A stretch of 64,000 bases of DNA from RHKK01 sp964596245 (GCA_964596245.1 CAZQSK010000002.1:1-64000); one strand, 5' to 3'; shown: positions 32,704 to 41,570, counted from the stretch's first letter. Notes: generated by a model not told the origin, from the sequence alone. Program-made: numbers and translations.

Positions 32704-33693
32704 CTACGGTTGTAGCGTTTCAGCCGCGCTTTTGCCAACCACGGAGATCTCAACACGGTCCACACTCGAAAACTGCTTGAGCGTTTGTTCGATCTGAGAA
32801 CGAATTGCTCCCACGTTACAGGAACCGCCTCCATAATTCTCCAATTCCGGACTAAAGACGATCTTGGCCAACCCACCGGAAACACTCAACGACACGAGTT
32901 CGGTTCGCTCCGGGATGGCGCTGCGCTTGGATGACATGCTTGGACCAAACTTAAGCAATGCACGGATCGCGGTCTCAACCGGAAGGCCTGAGCGACCGAC
33001 CGCAGCCTCAACAGGCTCAACCACGGAACAATCGGTGCCAATGGTCGGCGGAAGCATGTAGAAACGTGAGGTCATGGTCGTGCGTGGCAATTGCACCGGA
33101 ATCTTCACGACATGAATCGGCTCTCCGTCTTTGGCCGAGTATTCCAATACTTCGAGTGTACCCGTGCTCGTGGTCGGAACCGAGAGCAGAAAGGCGCGAA
33201 TGGTGAAATTTCCGGGCTTTCCGATATCAGGAGCGGCCGCGGTGACATATCCCGTTTCCAACACCTGACCTTTTCCATCTAACAAACGCCAATTCACCGT
33301 ATTCTCGAAGGCGATGGCACTCCCCATAACCGTGAACGGACTGGTGAGCGTCGAATCTTTGACCGCTTCATCAACACAAATAAAATTCAACGAGTCGCAC
33401 ATCATGCCAGTCGGTGTTTCACGAACGGGCGTGGTCGGTACAGGCGCCACAGGCTCGGTCGGAATCGATGGCGTGCTGGTCGCAGGCTCACCCGGAATCG
33501 CGGGAGTCGGCGGAATTGGTTCACCAATCTTGGAAGGCGTCGGCGGCGGCAAGCGCGGGAACTCGCGCCAGATATAAAGCAGGGCGAATGTGAGCACCGC
33601 CACGATCGAAATAAGGAAGACAACCGCAAACGGCACGTGATGCGGATGCACCTCGCGCTTGGCGGCAGACTTGCGTGTGGTTTTGGTTGGCAT
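32704..33693 (-). CDS. Membrane-anchored Gmad2 and GerMN domain protein
   Basis: 329 residues. Basic N-terminus, membrane helix at about 23-42 (FAVVFLISIVAVLTFALLYI), Pro/Thr-rich linker (about 48-95), then an immunoglobulin-like Gmad2 domain (AVKDSTLTSPFTVMGSAIAF ... IGKPGNFTIRAFLLS) and a C-terminal GerMN domain (YMLPPTIGTDCSVVEPVEAA, LPVETAIRALLKFGPSMSSK, LVSLSVSGGLAKIVFSPELE, GAIRSQIEQTLKQFSSVDRV). These modules, first defined in GerM and sporulation proteins, are common on non-sporulating Patescibacterial cell surfaces. Presumed envelope-bound binding role. Confidence 0.88.
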   Translation of the reverse strand: MPTKTTRKSAAKREVHPHHVPFAVVFLISIVAVLTFALLYIWREFPRLPPPTPSKIGEPIPPTPAIPGEPATSTPSIPTEPVAPVPTTPVRETPTGMMCDSLNFICVDEAVKDSTLTSPFTVMGSAIAFENTVNWRLLDGKGQVLETGYVTAAAPDIGKPGNFTIRAFLLSVPTTSTGTLEVLEYSAKDGEPIHVVKIPVQLPRTTMTSRFYMLPPTIGTDCSVVEPVEAAVGRSGLPVETAIRALLKFGPSMSSKRSAIPERTELVSLSVSGGLAKIVFSPELENYGGGSCNVGAIRSQIEQTLKQFSSVDRVEISVVGKSAAETLQP

Positions 33694-33711
33694 ATGTTTT
33701 TTTGATTTGTG

Positions 33712-34527
33712 TTACGGCGTAACGATGATCACGACTTTGCGGCCTTTACGCATATCCTCCGCATCGTAGTCGTGAATCGCATCCAATAAGCGCTGCTTCG
33801 GATAGATGTAGTCCGCTCCCTTCCGCGTTCCCGGATCGTTGGTGATCCAGTCCCCTTCTTTGGTGTAACCCTTGATCACCACCATGTGATATTCCGGACC
33901 GCCGTTTTTGAAATTTGGATTGAGCAATGCTTTTCCATGTGATGGTGCGAGCACCGGCAGCCCCTTATCAAGCACAGCCTTGATGTCCTCTGCCGTTTTG
34001 ATCGCACGCACTTCTACTTTTTTGTACCCAAAGTATTCACGAAGGATGCGTGCCGTTTCATTCGCATCTGTGTGCTGATTGTGTCCGAACGTTTTATCTT
34101 CCCAGGCGACAAGCGCATCGATTAACGCAAGCGCCTCATCTGGTTCATACGCTTTTGAACGCTTGTCGAAATATCCATCCAACATAAGCGCGCTCGCTTC
34201 TTCGCACGCATCTTCATACGGCTGCACCCAATTTTGCTTGGGGGCCTGCAACATGAAGGGCACGCCCAAATTCAACGCCTTGGCTGCAGGAGTGGGCACG
34301 ACAGCAGGCTTGGTCGGTGCGCTCGGTTTCGTGTTCGGATTCGAAGTCGTGGTTGCCGCCTCAACGGTCGGCGAATATCCGACCGGGCTCGGCAATTCAG
34401 GTCGCGACAAGACCTCAATCGTGTCGCGGATTTGGCCACGTAAAACCCATGCACCCAAAAGAATGAGTGCGATAGCGATGACGGCGATTGCGCCGATCAT
34501 ATTCCGCTGTTGTCGCGGGTATTTCAT
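33712..34527 (-). CDS. C39-like cysteine peptidase, membrane-anchored
   Basis: 271 residues. N-terminal membrane helix (MIGAIAVIAIALILLGAWVL), Pro/Thr linker, and a Peptidase_C39_2-type papain fold at about 85-265: LGVPFMLQAPKQNWVQPYED ACEEASALML (catalytic Cys in DACEEAS), LPVLAPSHGKALLNPNFKNG, GPEYHMVVIKGYTKEGDWIT (catalytic His) and NDPGTRKGADYIYPKQRLLD (Asn/Asp). The active-site residues are intact. Substrate unknown; located outside the membrane. No ABC transporter is attached, so it is not a bacteriocin exporter. Precedes the GerMN/Gmad2 gene by 18 nt. Confidence 0.85.
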   Translation of the reverse strand: MKYPRQQRNMIGAIAVIAIALILLGAWVLRGQIRDTIEVLSRPELPSPVGYSPTVEAATTTSNPNTKPSAPTKPAVVPTPAAKALNLGVPFMLQAPKQNWVQPYEDACEEASALMLDGYFDKRSKAYEPDEALALIDALVAWEDKTFGHNQHTDANETARILREYFGYKKVEVRAIKTAEDIKAVLDKGLPVLAPSHGKALLNPNFKNGGPEYHMVVIKGYTKEGDWITNDPGTRKGADYIYPKQRLLDAIHDYDAEDMRKGRKVVIIVTP

Positions 34528-34561
34528 ACGTAAATAATAGCTTGAAATGGAAAAACGGGAA

Positions 34562-34590
34562 AGAAAAAAGGAGCTGTATCAGCTCCCATG
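34562..34590 (-). terminator. Terminator of a GC-rich gene
   Basis: Minus strand GGAGCT, loop GATAC, AGCTCC, then six T. The stem overlaps the stop codon of the gene upstream. Confidence 0.85.
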
Positions 34591-35142
34591 CATGAGAACG
34601 AGCCGGTCGTGCGTTGCACCCACCGGGTATGCGCCGTTGGCCCACAACTCGAGCAGGTTGGTGAGCAATTCGATGTCCTCGGGCTTCACCGGGACGTGGA
34701 GGGCGCAGAAGGCGAACAAGAGGACGTCCTCGAGGTTCGCCATCAGCTGCTGCGCGTTCGAGAAGCGGAACCAGTCGTTCTGTCCGGAGGACAGCGCCGC
34801 GGTCAGGTTCCAGCGAGCAACGAAGCGGCTGCTCATGTGCTCGCGAAGCCCGCGCCACACCTCCGGCGGCAGCGCATCACGGATGGCCATGAAGCGGTGC
34901 AGATCGGCGGAGCTCCAGAGGATGTCGACCTCGGACGCCGACGGGTAGAACGGACCGCTCGGTCCGATCCACCAGACCCCGCGCTTAGCCATCGCCTTGG
35001 CGGCGGCCTCGGCGCGGACGGACTGCTCGTAGGTGCTGGGGCGCAGGTGCGGCTCCCAGGTCGCGAACGTCTTGCAGACGCCCGCGAGACGCCCGACGGG
35101 CGTTGCGAGTTCGATGAGATGAGAAGGCACGATGTCGTCCAT
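34579..35142 (-). CDS. GC-rich hypothetical protein
   Basis: 187 residues, mostly helical with many Trp and Arg (SVRAEAAAKAMAKRGVWWIG, PSASEVDILWSSADLHRFMA, LPPEVWRGLREHMSSRFVAR, LMANLEDVLLFAFCALHVPV, PEDIELLTNLLELWANGAYP). No signal or membrane helix and no recognised family. SD GAGGAAG precedes the ATG. A TTGACT/TAAGCC pair with 17-nt spacing lies about 50 nt upstream, and its own terminator follows. Codon use is GC-biased relative to the C39-peptidase and cyclophilin genes around it. Confidence 0.65.
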   Translation of the reverse strand: MDDIVPSHLIELATPVGRLAGVCKTFATWEPHLRPSTYEQSVRAEAAAKAMAKRGVWWIGPSGPFYPSASEVDILWSSADLHRFMAIRDALPPEVWRGLREHMSSRFVARWNLTAALSSGQNDWFRFSNAQQLMANLEDVLLFAFCALHVPVKPEDIELLTNLLELWANGAYPVGATHDRLVLMHGS

Positions 35143-35216
35143 GAACTTCCTCGCTTGGGTTTGGATGACGCGTGCGGCTTAACGTGAATTTTGAAAAAAG
35201 TCAAGGGCTGCGGGAA

Positions 35217-35242
35217 CAAAAAAAGATCCCGGTTGGGATCAG
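35217..35242 (-). terminator. Terminator of the coiled-coil GC-rich gene
   Basis: Minus strand GATCCC, loop AACC, GGGATC, then seven T. Confidence 0.85.
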
Positions 35243-35721
35243 CGTGTGTAGTCGATGGGGCCAGCGTTCTGACGTGCGATCTCGCCAGCGCGACGATCCT
35301 CCGCCGCCTCCGCTTCACGCGCGTACTGTTTACGACGAGCGTCCTCCGCTTCGACGTCTGCACGCTCACGGTCCTTCTTTGTCGCGACCACGATGGCGTG
35401 AAGTCGCTCGAAACGGCTCAGCTGCGGCAGCTCGAGGGCGGCGGTGCCCGCGCCGAACTGAGCGTTGAAGAAGCGGGTGATCACCTTCTCGGGCACCTTG
35501 CCGAGCGAGCAAGCCTGCTCGAGCTCGTGCAGCGCCTTCGTGGTCTGCTCCTCCTCGTGCGCCTTCTGCAGCGCCTTGAGCCGCTGTTCGCCTTCCGTCT
35601 TGTTGCGCTCGAGCGCATCTCGCAAGGCCGTCGTGGCCGCTTCGCGCTCCTGATCCTCGCGACGAGTCTTGATGAGCCGCTCCTCCTCGGCAGAGAGCTC
35701 GATCTGATTGCCTCCAGACAT
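35239..35721 (-). CDS. GC-rich coiled-coil hypothetical protein
   Basis: 160 residues. Two charged coiled-coil stretches, about 10-70 (LSAEEERLIKTRREDQEREA, TALRDALERNKTEGEQRLKA, LQKAHEEEQTTKALHELEQA) and about 115-152 (KKDRERADVEAEDARRKQYA, REAEAAEDRRAGEIARQNAG), flank a short globular part (GKVPEKVITRFFNAQFGAGT). No known family, no signal. SD AGGAGGAA stands before ATG 35721. Its promoter overlaps the terminator of the cyclophilin gene. The charge pattern resembles scaffold or stress-associated coiled coils; function unknown. Confidence 0.65.
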   Translation of the reverse strand: MSGGNQIELSAEEERLIKTRREDQEREAATTALRDALERNKTEGEQRLKALQKAHEEEQTTKALHELEQACSLGKVPEKVITRFFNAQFGAGTAALELPQLSRFERLHAIVVATKKDRERADVEAEDARRKQYAREAEAAEDRRAGEIARQNAGPIDYTR

Positions 35722-35769
35722 AGCCTTATTCCTCCTGTCCCTCTTGTTTGTGATTGAAGGACTGCCTTC

Positions 35770-35806
35770 GCCTTAACAAAAAGAGAGGCTTTGGTCAAGC
35801 CTCTCT
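35770..35806 (-). terminator. Terminator of the cyclophilin gene overlapping the next promoter
   Basis: AGAGAGGCTT (35782-35791) pairs with AAGCCTCTCT (35797-35806), followed on the minus strand by TTTTTG. The -35 TTGACC (35798-35793) sits in the loop and stem; the -10 TAAGGC (35775-35770) is 17 nt further. Confidence 0.75.
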
Positions 35807-35836
35807 CGCGCGACGCGCATCTCGCAACGCGCTTCG

Positions 35837-36592
35837 CTATTCAAGCGTCACACTGAGCATTTTCACTTCCGTTACCGGACGGTCGAGCTGGCCCGGAGCC
35901 GTGCGCTCAACCTGCGAGATCTTATCGGCAATATCCTGGCCCTTAATCACTTTGCCGAAGATCGAGTAGTTCGGCGGCAGCGGGTAATCACCCACCATGA
36001 TGAAGAACTGGGAGCCGTTCGTGTCCTGACCGGCATTGGCCATGGCCACAATACCCTTTTCATACACCGGAGCCGTCATGGTCGTGCCCTGAATGGTCAC
36101 GGTCTTGGTCGGCAAATTGGAAACCGGGTCATTATCGAACTCATAGCCCGGACCACCCGTACCCGTACCCTTCGGATCTCCACCCTGAATCATGAAGCCC
36201 GGGATGACGCGATGAAAAATCGTGCCGTCATAGAACTTCTTGCCGATGAGATACACGAAGTTGGAAGCGGCGCGCGGACCGGCGGCTGCATCAACCTGAA
36301 TAACGATATCACCGAGCGTGGTCTTGATCGTAACCTTCTTATTTACCTCGGCGGCCGGACGAATACCGGGAAATGCGAGCTGGGTTGATTCCATAGATGT
36401 CGAGCTGGCGCTGGTTGTGCTGGTGGAGTTAGTCGGATTCGGCGCGGTCGGAGCCGGCGCAGGAGTCTCTTCGGGTGGCGGACCGGCCGGAGTCGGATTC
36501 GGAGGGACGTACGGATCAGGACCCTTATCGCAGCCGGCGCCAAACAGGGCGAGCGCGGCAATGGCGGAGGTCAAAACAAGGTTCTTGCGCAT
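35837..36592 (-). CDS. Cyclophilin-type peptidyl-prolyl isomerase lipoprotein
   Basis: 251 residues. Lipoprotein signal with lipobox FGAGC (about residues 17-21), Pro/Thr-rich linker (to about 70), then a full cyclophilin domain: VTIKTTLGDIVIQVDAAAGP, ASNFVYLIGKKFYDGTIFHR, VIPGFMIQGGDPKGTGTGGP, GYEFDNDP, KGIVAMANAGQDTNGSQFFI, SIFGKVIKGQDIADKISQVE. Active-site residues (FHRVIPGFMIQGGD, NGSQFFI) are intact. It assists folding of exported proteins at the outer face of the membrane. It begins 12 nt after the stop of the MetK-like gene. Confidence 0.95.
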   Translation of the reverse strand: MRKNLVLTSAIAALALFGAGCDKGPDPYVPPNPTPAGPPPEETPAPAPTAPNPTNSTSTTSASSTSMESTQLAFPGIRPAAEVNKKVTIKTTLGDIVIQVDAAAGPRAASNFVYLIGKKFYDGTIFHRVIPGFMIQGGDPKGTGTGGPGYEFDNDPVSNLPTKTVTIQGTTMTAPVYEKGIVAMANAGQDTNGSQFFIMVGDYPLPPNYSIFGKVIKGQDIADKISQVERTAPGQLDRPVTEVKMLSVTLE

Positions 36593-36604
36593 AGTGTGTG
36601 AAGT

Positions 36605-37462
36605 CTAAAGCGTGAGACGATCGGGATCAAGCAGGGTAGAAAGATCCTGTCCTTTTTCATTACGAGCGCGGATGAAAAAAGGTTTCTTTTCCATTGGCCC
36701 GAAGGCTAGTTCAACCCACACGGAATGACCATGGCCATCCCGCACTAATCCATTAGCGGCGCTCTGCGCCATCTCGACTCCTTTATTAAGAGGATGGCGT
36801 GGATGAAAACCGGCTCCTGACTGCAATCCCCTGCCTGATGAGCCGCAGCGCCCGGCCAAACCCTCGCGTTGATCGGCTCCAGCCGGATTCAAACGCAATT
36901 CCATGTCCGGCGCGACCAAGGAGAGCGCGGATGAAGCGCGCTGACGCATATCTTCCACCGTCATCTGCGGCGTGTGGCACAAACGAATGATAGCGAGCGG
37001 ACGACGACCACCCAAATGCACCGAGACATCGTAATCAGCGCCGCACCAGAACCAATCACCGTCTTCTTGTCGCAGCCTCTCGATTTCATTTGCAAGACGC
37101 TTAGCCTCAAACATCACCCGCGGAAGACCGAGTGCATTTTCATCCGTCGCGTATCCAAAGACATTTACCGCTTCGGAAGATGGAAGCGCCTCCGGCGGAC
37201 GCAAACGCTCGATAGAAACGAACGGCTCAAGCATCAGAGCGGGATCAACATCTCCCAAGGCTTGTTTGATAATCGGCACGGCGTCAAAATCCGCAACCGA
37301 ACGCACTTCGCCATTCACAAACAATGTCCCCTGCCCGCCCGAAACCTGGATGCGGGTCACGGCTTCGGGGTCACGGCGAACATACTCATCAACAAGAGCT
37401 CGCGCCACATGGTCGCAAGCCTGATCCGGATGTCCGGGGCCACGCACGCAAGCGAAAGCCAT
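36605..37462 (-). CDS. Degenerate, shortened S-adenosylmethionine synthetase-like protein
   Basis: 285 residues against about 380-400 for MetK. The order of blocks is MetK-like: RGPGHPDQACDHVARALVDE (ATP-binding GHPD), FGYATDENALGLPRVMFEAK (GYATNET), IIRLCHTPQMTVEDMRQRAS, LRLNPAGADQREGLAGRCGS (DCGLTGRK region), GAGFHPRHPLNKGVEMAQSA (GGGAFSGKDPSKVDRSA region), FGPMEKKPFFIRARN (C-terminal IGVAEPTSIMVET region). The GRK lysine is replaced by Cys, SGKD becomes HPRH and the DRSA aspartate is lost. It may be an extremely diverged enzyme or a pseudoenzyme. QueA here needs SAM. Confidence 0.7.
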   Translation of the reverse strand: MAFACVRGPGHPDQACDHVARALVDEYVRRDPEAVTRIQVSGGQGTLFVNGEVRSVADFDAVPIIKQALGDVDPALMLEPFVSIERLRPPEALPSSEAVNVFGYATDENALGLPRVMFEAKRLANEIERLRQEDGDWFWCGADYDVSVHLGGRRPLAIIRLCHTPQMTVEDMRQRASSALSLVAPDMELRLNPAGADQREGLAGRCGSSGRGLQSGAGFHPRHPLNKGVEMAQSAANGLVRDGHGHSVWVELAFGPMEKKPFFIRARNEKGQDLSTLLDPDRLTL

Positions 37463-37505
37463 ACGGGCTGACCTTAATCACGTAGCACGTAACACGCAAC
37501 CCGTA

Positions 37506-39632
37506 TCAATAATCACCCAAGAAAGCACCCGGCTTGGGCTTTTTCTTTGGTGCTTCCTTTTTGAAGACGGTTTTGTTCTCGACTTGGATAGCCGGCTCTT
37601 CCCAACCCGAATCGTCCCCTTCCCATGACCATTCCCCGGCATGAGTCGCTCGTCGCGGAGCTGATCCAGCTTCACGGACTTCGACGCGCTCGAACAAACG
37701 CGCACTCACTTCGTCGATAAACGTTGAAGGCTGATTAAACACCAGCGCTTCATGTCCCATGGTAAGCGGATACGACAAGATCAACTCACGGCGTGCGCGA
37801 GTGACAGCCACGTAAAACAAGCGACGCTCTTCTTCCATGCCACCTTCGTCAGCGAGCGCGCGACGATTTGGGAATGCATTGTCCGCCAGATGAATGATGA
37901 ATACCGTGTCCCATTCCAAACCCTTGGCTTGATGGATGGTTGAGAGCACCATTTTCTCTTCATCACCCTTTCCTGCCTGCTCACGGCCCGCAACGACATC
38001 GTCATACAAGGAAATATCGGCCAAAAACGGCGCCAATTCCTCATATCCCTCGGCAAATAAGGCGAGCTGCTCCAAATCTTCCAAACGTTCACGCCAGTTT
38101 GGGTATTCGCGCTCCAAATAATCCTGATACGTCGAAGAAGTGAGCACGCGAATAAGCGGCGCAGGCAATCGTCCCTTCTCAACCATGCTTCCGAGGATGC
38201 GTACCATGTCTTCCCAACCCGCGCGGCCACGACTGCCGGTGTGAAAACGTCCCGGCGCTTCGACAATGTCTTCGATACGCTCGACGCCGCGCGTTTGTAA
38301 CGAGAGTTCGCTGGCGGTCGCAGCGCCGATTCCGGTTTGCAGTGAAAGAACGCGCAACCACGCAACTTCATCTGCCGGATTTCCATACACGCGCAAGAAA
38401 GACACAACATCTTTGATGTGTGCGCGCTCAAAAAACTTTTGGCCGCCACGATATTCGTACGGCACGTCGCGTTTCATCAACTCAAATTCGAGTTGTTGCG
38501 AATGCGCGCTTGAACGAAACAGCACCGCCATGTTGGCGAGCGCGGTTCCGGCTTGGCGCAGTTGCAAAATTTGTTCCGCGACATAGCGCGCTTCTTGTGC
38601 CGCCGACGCACAAGACACGAGTTTTGGCTTGCCGCCTTTTTCACGCAGACCAATCAAGTCCTTTTTGAACTGTGACTGGTTGTGACTCAACGATTCATTG
38701 GCTAAATCAAGGATTTCCGGTGTTGAACGGTAGTTGGTGAGCAATTTGAAAATCTTTGCACCCGGAAATTGTTCAGGGAATGAAAGGATGTTTTTTACAT
38801 CCGCACCACGGAAGGCGTAGATCGACTGCGCGTCATCGCCGACCGCGACAATATTTCCGTGCACACGTGCAAACCCTTTCACGATGCGCGCTTGCACCGC
38901 ATTCGTATCCTGATACTCATCAACCAACACGTATTTGAAACGCGACGAGATGCGCTCGCCCACATTCGGATCTTCGAGAATCATCGCGAGATTGGTGAGT
39001 AAATCATCGAAGTCCATCGCGTTCGCGGATTTCTTGCGCACCGTATATTGGCGACCGATCTCTGCGATCTCGCCGTTGAATGGCATGAAGTTCGGATGCT
39101 TCACCTCAAGCGCTTCTTCGATAGACGTTTGCGTGTTGCGTGCATACGACAAAATATCGCCGACGACGGACGCGGTCGGAAAACGACGCGCCTTTGGATC
39201 AATGGAAAGATCCTTCATCACAGCTTTGATGAGATCGCGGCTGTCTTCCTGGTCCAGAATGGAAAAGTTGGAGCCGTAACCGATCTCGCCGGCAAACACA
39301 CGCATTAAACGGGCGCCGATGGAGTGGAAGGTACCGCCCCAAATACCTCGCGCACCCTGCCCAAGCACGGATTCGACGCGCTGCGTCATCTCTTTGGAGG
39401 CTTTGTTCGTGAACGTCAGCAAAAGGATTGATGACGGATCAACGCCACGCTCAATCAAATAGGCTACGCGATAGGTCAGTGTGCGGGTTTTACCTGATCC
39501 GGCGCCAGCCAACACCAAACAAGGCCCATCCCCTTCAAGTACGACGGCTAACTGCTCCTGGTTCAGGGCATTGGCATAGTCGATCTTGCGAATGGACCCG
39601 CCGGACTCTGGCGGAAGCACGAACGTGGACAT
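37506..39632 (-). CDS. UvrD/PcrA-family 3'-5' DNA helicase
   Basis: 708 residues from ATG 39632, which lies 7 nt after an extended -10 (TGC TACCAT); the longer frame (to 39782) is not supported. SF1 motifs: I LVLAGAGSGKTRTLTYR, Ia LLTFTNKASKEM, II YVLVDEYQDTNAVQARI, III VAVGDDAQSIYAFRGAD, IV LTNYRSTPEILDLANES, V VLSTIHQAKGLEWDTVFIIH, VI EEERRLFYVAVTRARREL. It unwinds DNA in repair and replication-fork processing. The C-terminus ends in a short basic/Pro tail (KKKPKPGAFLGDY). Confidence 0.93.
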   Translation of the reverse strand: MSTFVLPPESGGSIRKIDYANALNQEQLAVVLEGDGPCLVLAGAGSGKTRTLTYRVAYLIERGVDPSSILLLTFTNKASKEMTQRVESVLGQGARGIWGGTFHSIGARLMRVFAGEIGYGSNFSILDQEDSRDLIKAVMKDLSIDPKARRFPTASVVGDILSYARNTQTSIEEALEVKHPNFMPFNGEIAEIGRQYTVRKKSANAMDFDDLLTNLAMILEDPNVGERISSRFKYVLVDEYQDTNAVQARIVKGFARVHGNIVAVGDDAQSIYAFRGADVKNILSFPEQFPGAKIFKLLTNYRSTPEILDLANESLSHNQSQFKKDLIGLREKGGKPKLVSCASAAQEARYVAEQILQLRQAGTALANMAVLFRSSAHSQQLEFELMKRDVPYEYRGGQKFFERAHIKDVVSFLRVYGNPADEVAWLRVLSLQTGIGAATASELSLQTRGVERIEDIVEAPGRFHTGSRGRAGWEDMVRILGSMVEKGRLPAPLIRVLTSSTYQDYLEREYPNWRERLEDLEQLALFAEGYEELAPFLADISLYDDVVAGREQAGKGDEEKMVLSTIHQAKGLEWDTVFIIHLADNAFPNRRALADEGGMEEERRLFYVAVTRARRELILSYPLTMGHEALVFNQPSTFIDEVSARLFERVEVREAGSAPRRATHAGEWSWEGDDSGWEEPAIQVENKTVFKKEAPKKKPKPGAFLGDY

Positions 39633-39657
39633 GGGAGCGATGGTAGCAGAAAAACAG

Positions 39658-39700
39658 ACAAAAAAAATACCGGCTATCATGCCGAGTTGGCTGATGCCGG
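39658..39700 (-). terminator. Terminator of a GC-rich gene
   Basis: Minus strand CCGGC ... GCCGG with an inner GCC/GGC stem, followed by TATTTTTTTT. Confidence 0.7.
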
Positions 39701-39702
39701 AG

Positions 39703-40434
39703 TCAGGCAGCTTGCCTGTTGTCTCCCTTGAGTTCTTGGGGACGCTTGAGAAGGTGGAAGCGCGCTTCCTGCAGGACGACATACGCCAGCCTGCTCACCT
39801 GTCCCGTCTTCGTGAAGAAGGCGGGCATCGAAGGATCGGCGAGACGAAGCTGTTCGCCCGCAGCTCGAAGGCCGTCGCGCACGACGGGGATGTCGAGAAG
39901 CTCGGACTCGTCTTCCTGTCCGAAGATGATCGATCTGGTATCGTCGGCCGCGAGCACGATCGCTTTGATCGTTGCCTCGGTGGCCGGGCGTAGCATGCTC
40001 CACTCTTCGCGCGAGCGCAGGAGAGGCTCCTTGCGCCACGCGGATCGAGCCAGGAGCCACGAGTCCTCGAGCGTGATGTTCTCCGCTTCGGAGACATGCA
40101 GTCGCTTGAGGATGGTTCCGAGTCGCATGCGCCACTCGTTCACCTCTTCCTCGCTGAGCTCCATCACGAACTGAGCCATCTCGAAGGTTTCGAATCGCGC
40201 TCGCGACTCGAAGGTCGTCTTGTTCGAGGGCTCCCGGCTCATCCAGAGGCAGATCAGGGCCTCGATGGCCCTGCGCGCCATGCGCTCACGAACGAGCTGG
40301 CGCTTGCCCGGAGCGAACCAGGACTTTGGGGTCTCGATCTCGATCTCCTGGGAAGCATCCGTCGACGGGTCTTCCTGCTCGTCACGCGGCTGCGGGGCAA
40401 ACAGGATCTCGCTATCATCCGAGTCGGGTGCCAT
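39703..40434 (-). CDS. GC-rich hypothetical protein
   Basis: 243 residues from ATG 40434 (MAPDSDDSEILFAPQPRDEQ), chosen because AGGAGGTG lies 4 nt upstream. Acidic disordered N-terminus (about 40 residues), then a helical body (RQLVRERMARRAIEALICLW, FETFEMAQFVMELSEEEVNE, WSMLRPATEATIKAIVLAAD, VSRLAYVVLQEARFHLLKRP). No known domain or membrane segment. GC-rich codons. TTGACA (40529-40524, minus) lies about 90 nt upstream, but a good -10 is not evident. The 5' UTR holds a hairpin with TGTTTT loop related to one in the 44493 leader. Confidence 0.65.
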   Translation of the reverse strand: MAPDSDDSEILFAPQPRDEQEDPSTDASQEIEIETPKSWFAPGKRQLVRERMARRAIEALICLWMSREPSNKTTFESRARFETFEMAQFVMELSEEEVNEWRMRLGTILKRLHVSEAENITLEDSWLLARSAWRKEPLLRSREEWSMLRPATEATIKAIVLAADDTRSIIFGQEDESELLDIPVVRDGLRAAGEQLRLADPSMPAFFTKTGQVSRLAYVVLQEARFHLLKRPQELKGDNRQAA

Positions 40435-40538
40435 GGGGCACCTCCTCTCGTTAAAGGTCCGCTCCTCCGTGCCCAAAACAGGCCCGGTAAGGAACAGGGC
40501 AGTCAACCATATTTTATTGTTTTTGTCAAGAATAAGCC

Positions 40539-41570
40539 TTAATAACCTGCTTTTCGGCGATTGGCGGCATGCTCATCCAAATTGCGTGCGTACAGCACTT
40601 TTCCGGCCTTATCCGTAAGAAAAAACAAGTAATCCGTGGGGGCGGGATTCAACACGGCCTCAATGGCACTTTTACCCGGTGAATTGATGGGTGCCGGCGG
40701 CAAGCCGCGATACATGTAGGTATTAAAGGGAGAATCGATTTTGAGATCCGCCAATGTAGAGCGCGATCGATCCGAACCCGTCATATAACTAATGGATGCA
40801 TCCGTCTGAAGCGCCATCCCATCACGCAAGCGGTTTAAAAAGATGCCGGCCACAATCCGACGATCGGCCTGATCGCGCACCTCGGCCTCCACGATCGAAG
40901 CAAGGATCACGGCCTCATCCAATGTCTTAAGTGGCGCACTTTGTGAACTGACTTTTGCCTCGCCGAACAAGTCGCCAAACTCTTGCAGCTGTTTGCGGAT
41001 CAACCCTTCGGGAAGCTGGTCTCCCCAGACGCGATACGTATCTGGGAACAAATACCCTTCAAGTGAGCGATTGCGCGGAAGATCTTTCAAGAAAGGAAAA
41101 TCCTCACGCAGCTTATGATCAAAAGACAGACGATTCACGGAGCGGCCAATGAGCGCTTGCGTGAGTTTCGGATCCACATTTTCCTGATTTTTCAATTGCA
41201 GAGTCAACTCATCAACCGTGCGGCCTTCGACAATGGTGATCTCGACTTCGCGACGGGCCGGACCAAGGGCCAGTATGCGGGCGATATCACGATAACTCTG
41301 ACCGCGGCGCAGCGTGTAGTCACCCTGTTTCGGATAACGCACGGATGCATCAAACACGCCGTACAAGCGATAGCGCCAAGCCGAGGAAATAACACCTGCT
41401 TCGGCCAAAGCTCCGGGAACCGTTTCAGCGGCCGTGGATGTGCTTACACGAAAAGTGATGGGTGTCGGCGAGGGTGTGGATCCCATCCAGGATTCGGAAA
41501 CAAACATCCAGCCAAACCAGGCAACGACGAGCAAGAAAATACCGAGGAGAGTTCGTTGGGTACCACGCAT
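40539..41570 (-). CDS. mltG: Endolytic murein transglycosylase MltG
   Basis: 343 residues from ATG 41570 (MRGTQRTLLGIFLLVVAWFG). N-terminal membrane helix, LysM-like region (YPKQGDYTLRRGQSYRDIAR, ALGPARREVEITIVEGRTVD), then the YceG catalytic fold: FLKDLPRNRSLEGYLFPDTY (Glu in LEGYLFPDTY), VILASIVEAEVRDQADRRIV (catalytic Glu in SIVEAE), AGIFLNRLRDGMALQTDASI, DSPFNTYMYRGLPPAPINSP, ALNPAPTDYLFFLTDKAGKV. It cleaves nascent peptidoglycan strands, setting glycan length. One nt downstream of the PAP2 gene. Confidence 0.95.
   Translation of the reverse strand: MRGTQRTLLGIFLLVVAWFGWMFVSESWMGSTPSPTPITFRVSTSTAAETVPGALAEAGVISSAWRYRLYGVFDASVRYPKQGDYTLRRGQSYRDIARILALGPARREVEITIVEGRTVDELTLQLKNQENVDPKLTQALIGRSVNRLSFDHKLREDFPFLKDLPRNRSLEGYLFPDTYRVWGDQLPEGLIRKQLQEFGDLFGEAKVSSQSAPLKTLDEAVILASIVEAEVRDQADRRIVAGIFLNRLRDGMALQTDASISYMTGSDRSRSTLADLKIDSPFNTYMYRGLPPAPINSPGKSAIEAVLNPAPTDYLFFLTDKAGKVLYARNLDEHAANRRKAGY

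Noticed and set aside
33712..34527. C39-like peptidase as exporter for the 62-residue peptide
   Set aside because: It is a single-helix secreted-side protease without ABC domains and lies 20 kb away from that gene.
37478..37505. Possible attachment site or integrase repeat
   Set aside because: The motif only recurs as a short dispersed repeat (29861); no integrase or tRNA-end duplication is present.
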